DNA of 64,000 nucleotides from contig NZ_BMEM01000002.1 in NCBI RefSeq assembly GCF_014636495.1, forward strand, positions 248,001-312,000, written 5' to 3'. Position numbers and translations under genes: made by a program. This document shows positions 9,646 through 16,943 of the stretch, piece after piece. Origin of the DNA: Ornithinimicrobium tianjinense. GTDB taxonomy: Bacteria > Actinomycetota > Actinomycetes > Actinomycetales > Dermatophilaceae. The notes below the pieces were generated by a model. The model was not told the origin of the DNA. It did not search any database and saw only the letters and a list, made by a program, of their open reading frames with translations. Position 1 is the stretch's first letter; every line of letters begins with the position of its first letter.

Positions 9646-11556
9646 TCAGTTGAGCGACACGTCGTCGACGAGGAAGGAGGTCTGGTATGACGTGTCCTCC
9701 TGCGCGTCGAAGGTCAGCCGCACCTGCTGGCCGGCGTAGCCCGACAGGTCGAAGCTCTTCAGGACGTAGCCCGAGGTCTCGTTCACGTTGGAGTACGTGG
9801 CCAGGGTCCTCAGGAGCGACCCGCTGGTGGAGTGGAGCTGGACCCGCATGGTGTCGTAGGCGGTGGTGGTGGTCGTCTCGGCGGAGTCCACCCGCAGGTA
9901 GAAGCTCAGCGTCCCGCCCGAGGGCACGGTGACGGTCTGGGAGATGTCCTCCTGGGTGGTCGTGCCGTAGCCGAGGAGCCAGGCCTTGTAGGACCCGGTG
10001 CGCGCGGGGTAGCTCTCGGTGTTGATCGTCCATGTGTCGCCGCTCCACCCGGTCGCGCCGGACTCGAAGCCACCGTTGACGATGCCGCCGGGCGGGGGCG
10101 GCGGGGTGGTGCCGCCGAGTATGCCGTTGATCGTCGCCGTGGCGTCCACGATCCCGGCGCCGCAGCCGCCGCTGCAGCTGCCCGGCAGAGGTCGTGAGTA
10201 GTCCTTGAGAGCGGTCTCGACGGCCGACGGGGTCATCGACTTCTCACCCAGCATGAGCGCGACCAGACCGGCCACGTGCGGGGTGGCCATGCTCGTGCCC
10301 TGGTAGTAGGCGTAGCTGGACGAGGCGGGGTAGGTCGTGCCCGTGTTGAGGGTGGACAGGACGCCGTTGGCCTGGTTGACGTCTGTCTCGCCGCCGGGCG
10401 CGGAGATGTCGAGGACGGTGCCGTAGTTGGAGTAGTAGGCCCGGTTGCCCTGACGGTCCGTCGAGCCGACCGTGATCACGTTGGAGCAGTTGGCCGGCTG
10501 GACGTTGCCGGCGTTCTGGTTGTCGTTGCCGGCCGCCACGACGACGGGGACTCCGCGCTGGACAGCTCCGTTGATGGCCGACTGGTAGGTGGACGCGCAG
10601 TAGCCACCACCACCGAGGCTCATGTTGATGACGTCGGCCGGGGAGGCGTTGCTCGGCAGGCCGGACACGTAGCCGCCCGAGGCCCAGGTGATGCCGTCGG
10701 CGATGTCGGCGAGCGTGCCTCCGCAGCGACCGAGGACGCGGACCGGCGAGATCTTGGCCTTGGGGGCCACACCGGCCACGCCGGTGCCGTTGCTCGAGAC
10801 CGCGGCGACGGTGCCGGCGACATGGGTGCCGTGCCACGAGGAGTTGGAGGTGTACTGGGGGTAGCCGTTGCCGCACTCCCCCGCCGCCATCCAGTCGCCC
10901 TGGTCCGCCGGGTTGCTGTCCCGGCCGTTGCCGTCGCGGGCGGACCAGGAGTCGGAGATCATGTCGTAGCCGGAGACGACGTTGGCGTTGAGGTCGGGGT
11001 GGGAGGTGATGCCGGTGTCCAGGACCGCCACCACCGTGCCCAGGCCGTCAGCCCGGTCCCACGCGGACGGCAGCCGCAGGCTCCCTGTGTTCTCGAAGTA
11101 GTGCCACTGGTCGGAGTAGGCGGGGTCGTTGGGCGTGGCGGTGGGGTACATGCGCAGGTTTGGCTCGGCATACTCCACGTCCTGGCGGGAGGAGAGGGAG
11201 CGCAGCAGCCCCTCGAGCCGGGCGCCGGAGAGCGTCTCGTCGACGGAGACGAGCCGTGCTCCGGTGCCCAGGGTGCGCACCTCCCGCAGCTCGACGCCCT
11301 GGGCGACGGCGGCTGCGTCGAGCGCGGCGCTGCGCTTGGCGGCCGTGCTCGCTGAGCCGGGGGCGAAGGCGACGATGATCTCGTCGTAGCCCTGCGCGGA
11401 GGCCTGGGCGGCGGTCGGCGGGGTGGGCGCCGTCGTGAGGGCTGGCGGCGGCGCGACCGTCGGGGCCGCCGCCGCCGGAACGGCGGCCAGGGCGGCTGCC
11501 GGCAGGATCAGACCCGCTGCGGTGAGCAGCGCGGCCAGGGGGCGAGGATGCGTCAT
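9646..11556 (-). CDS. Secreted S8 (subtilisin-like) serine protease with C-terminal accessory domain
   Basis: A protein of 636 residues. A signal peptide at 1-31 ends in an Ala-rich stretch (LAAVPAAAAP). An inhibitor I9-like propeptide spans about 55-137 (YDEIIVAFAPG to VEYAEPNLRMYP). The catalytic domain, about 145-475, has the complete triad: Asp180 (VVAVLDTGI), His242 (WHGTHVAGTV) and Ser422 (GTSMATPHVAG), plus the oxyanion Asn of VAAGNDNQNAG. A Pro/Gly linker (TTPPPPPGG) leads to a C-terminal beta-sandwich of about 140 residues beginning IVNGGFESGATGW and ending in VDDVSLN. Such modules in secreted enzymes often bind substrate or cell wall. AGGA lies about 7 nt before the start. A palindromic site lies 68 bp upstream. 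Confidence 0.95.
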   Translation of the reverse strand: MTHPRPLAALLTAAGLILPAAALAAVPAAAAPTVAPPPALTTAPTPPTAAQASAQGYDEIIVAFAPGSASTAAKRSAALDAAAVAQGVELREVRTLGTGARLVSVDETLSGARLEGLLRSLSSRQDVEYAEPNLRMYPTATPNDPAYSDQWHYFENTGSLRLPSAWDRADGLGTVVAVLDTGITSHPDLNANVVSGYDMISDSWSARDGNGRDSNPADQGDWMAAGECGNGYPQYTSNSSWHGTHVAGTVAAVSSNGTGVAGVAPKAKISPVRVLGRCGGTLADIADGITWASGGYVSGLPSNASPADVINMSLGGGGYCASTYQSAINGAVQRGVPVVVAAGNDNQNAGNVQPANCSNVITVGSTDRQGNRAYYSNYGTVLDISAPGGETDVNQANGVLSTLNTGTTYPASSSYAYYQGTSMATPHVAGLVALMLGEKSMTPSAVETALKDYSRPLPGSCSGGCGAGIVDATATINGILGGTTPPPPPGGIVNGGFESGATGWSGDTWTINTESYPARTGSYKAWLLGYGTTTQEDISQTVTVPSGGTLSFYLRVDSAETTTTTAYDTMRVQLHSTSGSLLRTLATYSNVNETSGYVLKSFDLSGYAGQQVRLTFDAQEDTSYQTSFLVDDVSLN

Positions 11557-11623
11557 TGCTGGTCCTAGCGTGTGAAGGGGAAACCCGTGGGACGCGGGCT
11601 ACGCGGTGAGCGTGGTCGAGAGT

Positions 11624-11640
11624 GTTCACGCGACGTGAAC
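11624..11640. promoter_or_regulatory. Palindromic putative operator upstream of subtilase
   Basis: GTTCACG-CGA-CGTGAAC is a perfect 7-bp inverted repeat with a 3-bp centre, 68 bp upstream of the protease start. It has the size of a dimeric-repressor site. The regulator is not identified. Confidence 0.4.
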
Positions 11641-11666
11641 CCCCCGTCCACCCTTAACAGTTGACG

Positions 11667-11945
11667 CTACGGACGGTGCCCGTCCTCGCGGGGCCACCGA
11701 GCCACGACCACCCCCAGCACGACCCCAGCGAGGTCGGCGACCGTGTCCCACGGGTCGGCCTGGCGCAGCGGCGACACCCACCCCTGGAGCGGTTCGCTCA
11801 CGAGCGCGTGCACCACGAGCAGGGTGACGACCCATCGTGCCCCGAGGAGCCACGCCAGCGCCGAGGGCAGGGCGAAGAGCAGCAGGTGCGCCACCTTGTC
11901 CAGCCCCGGGACACCGCCCGGACCCGGGACCGAGGGCGCGTACAC
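11667..11945 (-). CDS. VanZ-like membrane protein
   Basis: A small protein of 92 residues with the VanZ-type pattern VPGLDKVAHLLLFALPSALA, then HALVSEPLQGWVSPLRQADP and WDTVADLAGVVLGVVVARW. Start GTG 11945 is preceded by AGGGG about 8 nt upstream. The same frame stays open upstream through a Leu-rich stretch (LLLGRLLLALLLALQGYA) that looks like the first membrane helix of longer VanZ-like proteins. No ATG, GTG or TTG is found there, so either the protein lost that helix or a non-standard start is used. It directly follows the malic enzyme gene on the same strand. Function of these short forms is unknown. Confidence 0.7.
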   Translation of the reverse strand: MYAPSVPGPGGVPGLDKVAHLLLFALPSALAWLLGARWVVTLLVVHALVSEPLQGWVSPLRQADPWDTVADLAGVVLGVVVARWPREDGHRP

Positions 11946-12010
11946 GGCATACCCCTGGAGCGCCAGCAGCAGCGCCAGGAGGAGACGGCCGAGCAGGAGC
12001 TGGCGGGGGC

Positions 12011-13429
12011 TCAGCCCTCCACCGCCTCCTTGCGGGCGCGGGCGGCCTGCTCCACCGCGCGCGCCACCGCCTTGGTGGCCTCGGCGTTGAAGACGCTGGG
12101 GATGATGTAGGTCGGGTTGAGCTCCTCCGGGGCGACGACGTCGGCGAGCGCCCGCGCCGCCGCGAGCAGCATGTCGTCGTCGATGTGGTCGCTCTGCGCG
12201 TCGAGCAGACCGCGGAAGACGCCCGGGAAGACGAGCACGTTGTTGATCTGGTTGGCGAAGTCGCTGCGTCCGGTCGCCACCACGGTCGCGTGCCTGCCCG
12301 CCTCGACCGGGTCCACCTCCGGGACCGGGTTGGCCATGGCGAAGACGACGGCGTCCTCGTTCATCTGCGCGATGTCGTCACCCGTGAGGATGTTGCCCGC
12401 GGAGACCCCGATGAAGACGTCGGCCCCGACGAGCGCGTCCTTGAGGGTGCCGCTCTCCATCGCGAGGTTGGTCTGGCTGGCGATCCAGGCGAGGTTGCCG
12501 TTGTCGCCGCGCACGACGTCCGCCCGGCGGGAGTGGATGATGCCGTCGACGTCGGCCACGACGAGGTCCCGGGCCCCGGCTCGCAGCAGCAGGCGGATGA
12601 TGGCCGACCCCGCCGCCCCGGCGCCGGACATCACGATCTTGACGTCTCCCAGGTCCTTGCCGACCACGCGCAGGGCGTTCCGGAGCGCCGCGAGCGCGAC
12701 GATCGCGGTCCCGTGCTGGTCGTCGTGGAAGACCGGGATGTCGAGCTCCTGGCGCAGCCGGGCCTCGATGTAGAAGCAGCGCGGGGCCGAGATGTCCTCC
12801 AGGTTGATGCCGGCGAAGCCGGGCGAGAGCGCCTTGACGATCCGGACGATCTCGTCGGCGTCGTGCGCGTCGAGGCAGATCGGGAAGGCGTCGATGTCGG
12901 CGAACCGCTTGAAGAGCGCGGCCTTGCCCTCCATGACGGGCATGGCGGCGAGCGGGCCGATGTTGCCCAGGCCCAGGACGGCCGTGCCGTCCGTGACCAC
13001 CGCGACCGTGTTGCGCTTGATGGTCAGGCTGCGCGCGTCCTCGGGGTTCTCGGCGATGGCCTGGCAGATCTTGGCCACGCCCGGGGTGTAGACCAGGGAG
13101 AGGTCGTCGCGGTTGCGGATCGGCATCTTGGAGCGCACCTCGAGCTTGCCGCCCAGGTGGGCCAGGAAGGTCCGGTCGCTCACGCGGCCGATCTCGACGC
13201 CGTCCACGCCCGCGACGGCCTCCACGACCTGGGCTGCGTGCCCGGTGCCATGGGTGGCGATCGTCAGGTCGGCCTGCAGCCGCTCGGTGCCCGACTCGCT
13301 GATGTCGACGGCCGTCACCATCCCGCCCACGTCCGAGACGGCGGTCGTGATCTCGCTCACCGCGGTCACGCGCGCGGGCAGCTCCAGACGGACGGTGATG
13401 GAGTTGGAGACGGAGGGAACGGCGCTCAT
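12011..13429 (-). CDS. NAD(P)-dependent malic enzyme with N-terminal ACT domain
   Basis: A protein of 472 residues. Residues 8-80 form an ACT domain (SITVRLELPARVTAVSEITT), a likely amino-acid or effector-binding module. The catalytic part contains SLVYTPGVAKICQAIAENPE, ICLDAHDADEIVRIVKAL, NLEDISAPRCFYIEARLRQE, VFHDDQHGTAIVALAALRNA and the nucleotide motif IVMSGAGAAGSAI. Malic enzyme decarboxylates malate to pyruvate and supplies NADH or NADPH. The acidic metal ligands (ED in NLEDIS, D in FHDDQHG) are present. It is divergent from thioredoxin with a 60-bp gap. Cofactor preference cannot be told from the sequence. Confidence 0.93.
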   Translation of the reverse strand: MSAVPSVSNSITVRLELPARVTAVSEITTAVSDVGGMVTAVDISESGTERLQADLTIATHGTGHAAQVVEAVAGVDGVEIGRVSDRTFLAHLGGKLEVRSKMPIRNRDDLSLVYTPGVAKICQAIAENPEDARSLTIKRNTVAVVTDGTAVLGLGNIGPLAAMPVMEGKAALFKRFADIDAFPICLDAHDADEIVRIVKALSPGFAGINLEDISAPRCFYIEARLRQELDIPVFHDDQHGTAIVALAALRNALRVVGKDLGDVKIVMSGAGAAGSAIIRLLLRAGARDLVVADVDGIIHSRRADVVRGDNGNLAWIASQTNLAMESGTLKDALVGADVFIGVSAGNILTGDDIAQMNEDAVVFAMANPVPEVDPVEAGRHATVVATGRSDFANQINNVLVFPGVFRGLLDAQSDHIDDDMLLAAARALADVVAPEELNPTYIIPSVFNAEATKAVARAVEQAARARKEAVEG

Positions 13430-13489
13430 GGCGAGTCATTCTCCTGCATGGTCGGAATGACCCGCGCACCCCGCTGCGTTGACGCCCCC

Positions 13490-13852
13490 ATGAGCACCGT
13501 GAACCTGACCACCGACACCTTCGAGTCGGCCGTGACCGACAACGACATCGTCCTCGTCGACTGGTGGGCCGACTGGTGCGGTCCGTGCAAGATGTTCGCC
13601 CCGATCTACGACCAGGCCGCCGACGCGCACCCGGACGTCGTCTTCGGCAAGGTCGACACCGAGGACCAGCAGGCCCTGGCCGCCGGCGCCGGCATCACCT
13701 CGATCCCCACGATCATGGCCTTCAAGGAGGGGGTCCTCGTCTTCCGGCAGTCCGGCGCGCTCCCGGCCCGCGACCTCGACTCGGTCATCACGCAGGTCAA
13801 GGCCCTGGACATGGACGAGGTCCGCGCCAAGATGGCGGCCTCGCAGGCCTGA
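13490..13852 (+). CDS. trxA: Thioredoxin
   Basis: A protein of 120 residues with the thioredoxin fold. The active site is WADWCGPCKM (Cys30, Cys33), and the cis-proline loop is ITSIPTIMAFKEG. It reduces protein disulphides using thioredoxin reductase. The N-terminus STVNLTTDTFESAV and the C-terminal helix AKMAASQA extend slightly past the usual 105-110 residues. The ATG at 13490 is the only sensible start; an upstream open frame is antisense to the malic enzyme and is rejected. A strong hairpin terminator follows. A decayed redoxin gene lies immediately downstream. Confidence 0.95.
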   Translation: MSTVNLTTDTFESAVTDNDIVLVDWWADWCGPCKMFAPIYDQAADAHPDVVFGKVDTEDQQALAAGAGITSIPTIMAFKEGVLVFRQSGALPARDLDSVITQVKALDMDEVRAKMAASQA

Positions 13853-13880
13853 CCGCCGCCCCCGTTCACCGCGAGCGCCC

Positions 13881-13911
13881 GGACCCCGTCACCGCCCAGG
13901 TGGCGGGGTCC
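13881..13911 (+). terminator. 13-bp hairpin terminator after trxA
   Basis: GGACCCCGTCACC pairs with GGTGGCGGGGTCC around GCCCA, with one G-T wobble. It starts 29 bp after the trxA stop. Confidence 0.7.
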
Positions 13912-13981
13912 TGTCGTTGCCCGGAGACGCTGCCGCACGGCCTGTCGTGGTCGTCGGCCTGATCTCGCTGGCGCTGTCGCC

Positions 13982-14209
13982 CAGATCCAACCGGACCTGG
14001 ACCGCTTCGGCGTCACCACGCCATACCTCCTCGACGACGGGACCGTCTCCCAGGCCTATGGCGCCCTGGGGACCGGCATGCACGAGGGGCTGCCCGGCCA
14101 CGGGTTCGTGCTCGTCGACGAGCAGGGGGCGCAGCTGTGGCACGGGGAGTACCCCTCGATGTAGCTGGCTCCCGAGGACCTGCTGCGGGAGGTCTCCTCG
14201 CGCCTCTGA
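13982..14209 (+). pseudogene. Remnant of a redoxin/peroxiredoxin-like gene
   Basis: Translation of this frame gives the C-terminal half of an AhpC/TSA-redoxin protein: QIQPDLDRFGVTTPYLLDDG, AYGALGTGMHEGLPGHGFVL, and VDEQGAQLWHGEYPSM. An in-frame TAG at 14162-14164 then interrupts it, where homologues usually have an aromatic residue, followed by LAPEDLLREVSSRL and TGA at 14207. No N-terminal half, start codon or redox-active cysteine is visible upstream, where the trxA terminator now lies. The gene is therefore truncated and also carries a nonsense mutation. The closest functional relation is peroxide or thiol redox metabolism, like trxA. Confidence 0.75.
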
Positions 14210-14378
14210 CCGCACGCTGCTGGTCAGGAGTAGCTGACGGAAAGGGCCCGCGCACTCGCGCCGCCCCTCACCAGCCGCTCTCGAAGCCGACTGAGAAGTT
14301 CTCGTCGTGGGCGACGTTACCGTCGGAGCGACACATGCCTGACACAGACATCCAGGCCCCGCGCTGCTGGTGGTCGCG

Positions 14379-15077
14379 ATGACCACCGGGGTGGAGCCTG
14401 CCACGAGCCAGACGAGCGAACGCCAGTGGCTGCTGGACGTCGCGGTCCTCGACGACTGCCCGCTGGTGCTCCACGGGGTGAGCGCCACCCTCGCTCCCTA
14501 CGTGCGGCGAGTCCGCCCTGTCGTCAGCACCACGCACTCGTCCGACGGAGACGCTGACGTGACGCTGTGGGACCCCGTGCCCGGCGGGGAGTCCCGCAGC
14601 GCGGCGCTGCCGCAGCTGCTGGGCCAGCACCGGCACGGTCGGCTCGTCCTGCACTCCTTCCACGCCCCGGACCGGCTGGTCGCCGAGCTGCTGGCCGAAG
14701 GCTGTTCGGGCTACGTCGACAAGCGGGCCGCCAGCGCGGAGCTGGTGAGCACGGTCCTCCGGGTGGGGGCGATGGGCCCCGTGGCGGGACGACCGCGCCG
14801 GGCCGGCGAGGTGCCGCGCCGGGACCGCGTCGCAGACGATCACGAGCTGTCACCACGGGAGTGCCAGATGCTGGTGCTCATCGCCGACGGTCTGACGAAC
14901 CAGTGCATCGCCCTGCAGACGAACCTGTCCGCCAACACCGTCAAGACCTACATCCGCATGGCCTACCGCAAGATCGGCGTGACCAGGCGTCCGGACGCGG
15001 TCCGGTGGGGTTTCGAGAACGGCCTGGGTATGCCGACGCCTCACCCGGCCGGTCGCGAGAACCCGCTCCCGGTCTGA
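14379..15077 (+). CDS. LuxR-type response regulator (receiver plus HTH)
   Basis: A protein of 232 residues from ATG 14379; a GTG at 14370 is an alternative. The N-terminal part (about 20-130) looks like a receiver domain: LLDVAVLDDCPLVLHGVSA, the candidate phospho-Asp in VTLWDPVP, and the lysine in GYVDKRAA. A LuxR/NarL helix-turn-helix is at about 155-215 (LSPRECQMLVLIADGLTNQC followed by LSANTVKTYIRMAYRKIGVT). No sensor kinase is adjacent, so it is an orphan regulator here. Two short antisense open frames with possible ribosome sites flank it. The target genes are unknown. Confidence 0.85.
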   Translation: MTTGVEPATSQTSERQWLLDVAVLDDCPLVLHGVSATLAPYVRRVRPVVSTTHSSDGDADVTLWDPVPGGESRSAALPQLLGQHRHGRLVLHSFHAPDRLVAELLAEGCSGYVDKRAASAELVSTVLRVGAMGPVAGRPRRAGEVPRRDRVADDHELSPRECQMLVLIADGLTNQCIALQTNLSANTVKTYIRMAYRKIGVTRRPDAVRWGFENGLGMPTPHPAGRENPLPV

Positions 15078-15085
15078 CCCCGGGG

Positions 15086-15160
15086 TCACGGCGCACCCCT
15101 GGATGGAGCGTTCTCCCCCCTCGGTGAGTCCGGAGGTGCCGCGAACGAGTAGTCCCACAT
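15086..15160 (-). CDS. Candidate small peptide, 24 residues
   Basis: An open frame of 24 codons begins MWDYSFAAPPDSPRG and ends SRGAP. GGTGGAG lies about 5 nt before the ATG, a strong Shine-Dalgarno match for this genome. It is convergent with the luxR gene, with 8 bp between the stop codons. No family is recognised. It could be a small secreted or regulatory peptide, or chance; only the ribosome site and the isolated position support it. Confidence 0.3.
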   Translation of the reverse strand: MWDYSFAAPPDSPRGENAPSRGAP

Positions 15161-15450
15161 CGACACTCCACCGGCGGCGATGTCGGACGAGCGTAGCCGT
15201 GCTCCACGCGGCAACGAGAGTGCTTCCGTCCTGACGACACGCCCGACGAGGACCGACCAGAGCGCGCATGTGCAGTCTCTGGCCGCCGCCACCCGGGCAT
15301 GTCGCCGGGACAGATGTCCGACGACTCTGGGCGGAGTCGCCATGTCACGCACCTCGGCCCGGCAGGCCAGTCCGCCGAGACCGGCAGACCCCGCGTGGGG
15401 ACGCGGGACATTCCGGCTGCGGGAAGGACCTGCACAGCGTGAGGCACGAG
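15161..15450. other. Intergenic stretch without recognisable gene
   Basis: About 290 bp between the candidate small peptide and the tmRNA 3' end. Open frames here have no convincing ribosome sites or similarity. It may carry the promoter of the small open frame and the 3' processing or termination region of the tmRNA. Confidence 0.4.
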
Positions 15451-15816
15451 GGTGGAGGTGGCGGGAATCGAACCCGCGTCCGTCGCCGGGAAATCAGGGC
15501 TTCTCCGGGTGCAGCGCGCTATGGAGTTTCTCGGCCCCAGGGCTCGCGCGCGCACGTTCCCTGACAGGCCCAGCCACGTAGCAGTCCCGCACCGGCCCGT
15601 GGCCAACCGGTGCAGCAAGTCCTCTAGCTGATGCCAGACACTGAGTCGAGGACGACCTCAGGCTGACAGACTTCGGGCTCGCTCAGGCGGCGAGGGCGAA
15701 GTCGCTGCGCTTGGAGTTGGCAGCTATTGGTTTCGCAAGGAGCGTTGACGAGATGACCTTGCCTCCTCGACCCGCTTCCCCTGAAGTGCCGTACAACGTC
15801 GAAACCGATCACCCCC
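15451..15816 (-). ncRNA. ssrA: tmRNA (ssrA)
   Basis: The tmRNA runs right to left, from GGGGGTGATC at 15816 to the acceptor 3' strand CACCTCC plus ACC at 15451. GGGGGTG pairs with CACCTCC, with one G-T wobble. The T-arm GGGTTCGATTCCCG is complete. The reading frame complementary to about 15684-15722 encodes the tag ANSKRSDFALAA followed by TGA. The final A of CCA is not encoded. tmRNA with SmpB rescues stalled ribosomes and tags the nascent chain for proteolysis. smpB lies 0.6 kb away on the opposite strand. Confidence 0.96.
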
Positions 15817-15854
15817 ATGGGGTGCCTCACGCTGTGCAGTTGTCAAGAGTGGTG

Positions 15855-15884
15855 ATTCTAGTGCGTCAACGCGGGAGGGGCCAA
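15855..15884 (-). promoter_or_regulatory. Probable ssrA promoter
   Basis: On the minus strand TTGGCC (15884-15879), an 18-nt spacer and TAGAAT (15860-15855) resemble a housekeeping sigma promoter. Transcription would start about 30 nt before the mature tmRNA 5' end, consistent with RNase P processing of a leader. Confidence 0.5.
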
Positions 15885-15911
15885 CCAGATTCCCGCGTCG
15901 ACGCCCGCGGG

Positions 15912-16331
15912 TCAGCCTCGCCCGTAGACCATCTGGACGAAGTGGGCGACCTTGTCGTCGGACACGTTGCGCGCCAGGTCGGACTCGCTGATCATGCCCA
16001 CCAGCCGGCCGTCCTCGAGCACCGGCAGCCGCTTGATCTGCTGGTCCCCCATCGTGTCGATGATACGGTCGACGTCCTCGTCCGGGGTGATGGTGGAGAC
16101 GATCCCCTGGGCCAGCGACCCCACCGTCGTCGAGGCAGGGTCAGCCCCCTCGGCCAGGCCACGCACGACGAGGTCGCGGTCGGTGACGATGCCGCGCAGC
16201 GACCCGTCCGCAGCCAGCACCGGCAGGGCCCCGACACCCTGGTCGCGCATGAGCGTGGCCGCCTCGGCCAGCGACTGGTCCTCGGTCACGGTGTGCATCG
16301 CAGCGGTCATGATCTCTCGTGCGGTAGTCAT
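15912..16331 (-). CDS. Two-CBS-domain protein
   Basis: A protein of 139 residues starting at ATG 16331 (MTTAREIMTAAMHTVTEDQS). Two CBS motifs are seen: AEAATLMRDQGVGALPVLAA with GIVTDRDLVVRGLAEG, and IIDTMGDQQIKRLPVLEDGR with GMISESDLARNVSDDKV. CBS pairs bind adenine nucleotides and act as energy or stress sensors. No catalytic domain is attached, so it probably regulates a partner, unknown here. An upstream GTG frame would add 29 unlike residues and is not preferred. It lies between ssrA and smpB. Confidence 0.9.
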   Translation of the reverse strand: MTTAREIMTAAMHTVTEDQSLAEAATLMRDQGVGALPVLAADGSLRGIVTDRDLVVRGLAEGADPASTTVGSLAQGIVSTITPDEDVDRIIDTMGDQQIKRLPVLEDGRLVGMISESDLARNVSDDKVAHFVQMVYGRG

Positions 16332-16434
16332 GCACTCCACCCTGCCCGGGGTCGCCGGGTCCGGCAACCGGAGGCGCGGGACGCCCGAAACCTGGGCGAC
16401 GGCATACCCGCCCCTCACCTAGACTGGGTCGGCC

Positions 16435-16911
16435 ATGCCCAAGGAAACCGGTCGCAAGCTCATCGCCAGCAACAAGAAGGCCCGACACGAGTACCTCATC
16501 GAGGACACCGTCGAGGCCGGGCTCGTGCTGACCGGGACCGAGGTGAAGTCGCTGCGGCAGGGGCGTGCGTCGCTCGTCGACGGCTACGCGACCGCCTACA
16601 ACGGCGAGCTCTACCTCGAGGGCGTCCACATCCCGGAGTACAGCCAGGGGACGTGGACCAACCACAGCGCGCGCCGTCGGCGCAAGCTGCTGCTGCACCG
16701 TGAGCAGATCGACAAGCTCGTCACCAAGGCCGAGCAGGCCGGGCACACGATCATCCCGCTGTCCCTCTACTTCAAGGACGGGCGCGCCAAGGTCGAGATC
16801 GCGCTGGCCAAGGGCAAGAAGCTGCACGACAAGCGGCAGACGCTGCGCGAGCGGCAGGACCGCCGCGAGGCCGAGCGCGCGATGTCGGCGCACCTCAAGC
16901 GCCACGGCTGA
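16435..16911 (+). CDS. smpB: SsrA-binding protein SmpB
   Basis: A protein of 158 residues with the SmpB signatures [60 protein letters not shown] and the basic C-terminal tail [20 protein letters not shown]. SmpB binds tmRNA and places its tRNA-like part in stalled ribosomes. TAGACT lies 9 nt before the ATG. Unusually, smpB is transcribed against the adjacent M23 peptidase-ftsX-ftsE operon, whereas in most actinobacteria prfB, ftsE, ftsX and smpB point the same way. Confidence 0.97.
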   Translation: MPKETGRKLIASNKKARHEYLIEDTVEAGLVLTGTEVKSLRQGRASLVDGYATAYNGELYLEGVHIPEYSQGTWTNHSARRRRKLLLHREQIDKLVTKAEQAGHTIIPLSLYFKDGRAKVEIALAKGKKLHDKRQTLRERQDRREAERAMSAHLKRHG

Positions 16912-16943
16912 CGCCGCGCGCCTCCCGCGCCAGCGGGGAGCGG

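Noticed and set aside
11946-12010. Extension of the VanZ-like gene upstream into a Leu-rich helix
   Set aside because: No ATG, GTG or TTG start is available in that frame; kept only as a remark.
11837-13489. Long N-terminal extension of thioredoxin
   Set aside because: It is antisense to the malic enzyme and has no similarity to any protein; trxA starts at 13490.
15454-15480. A tRNA gene suggested by the GGGTTCGATTCCCG T-arm
   Set aside because: It is the tRNA-like end of tmRNA; the tag sequence and 5' acceptor strand are further along the same RNA.
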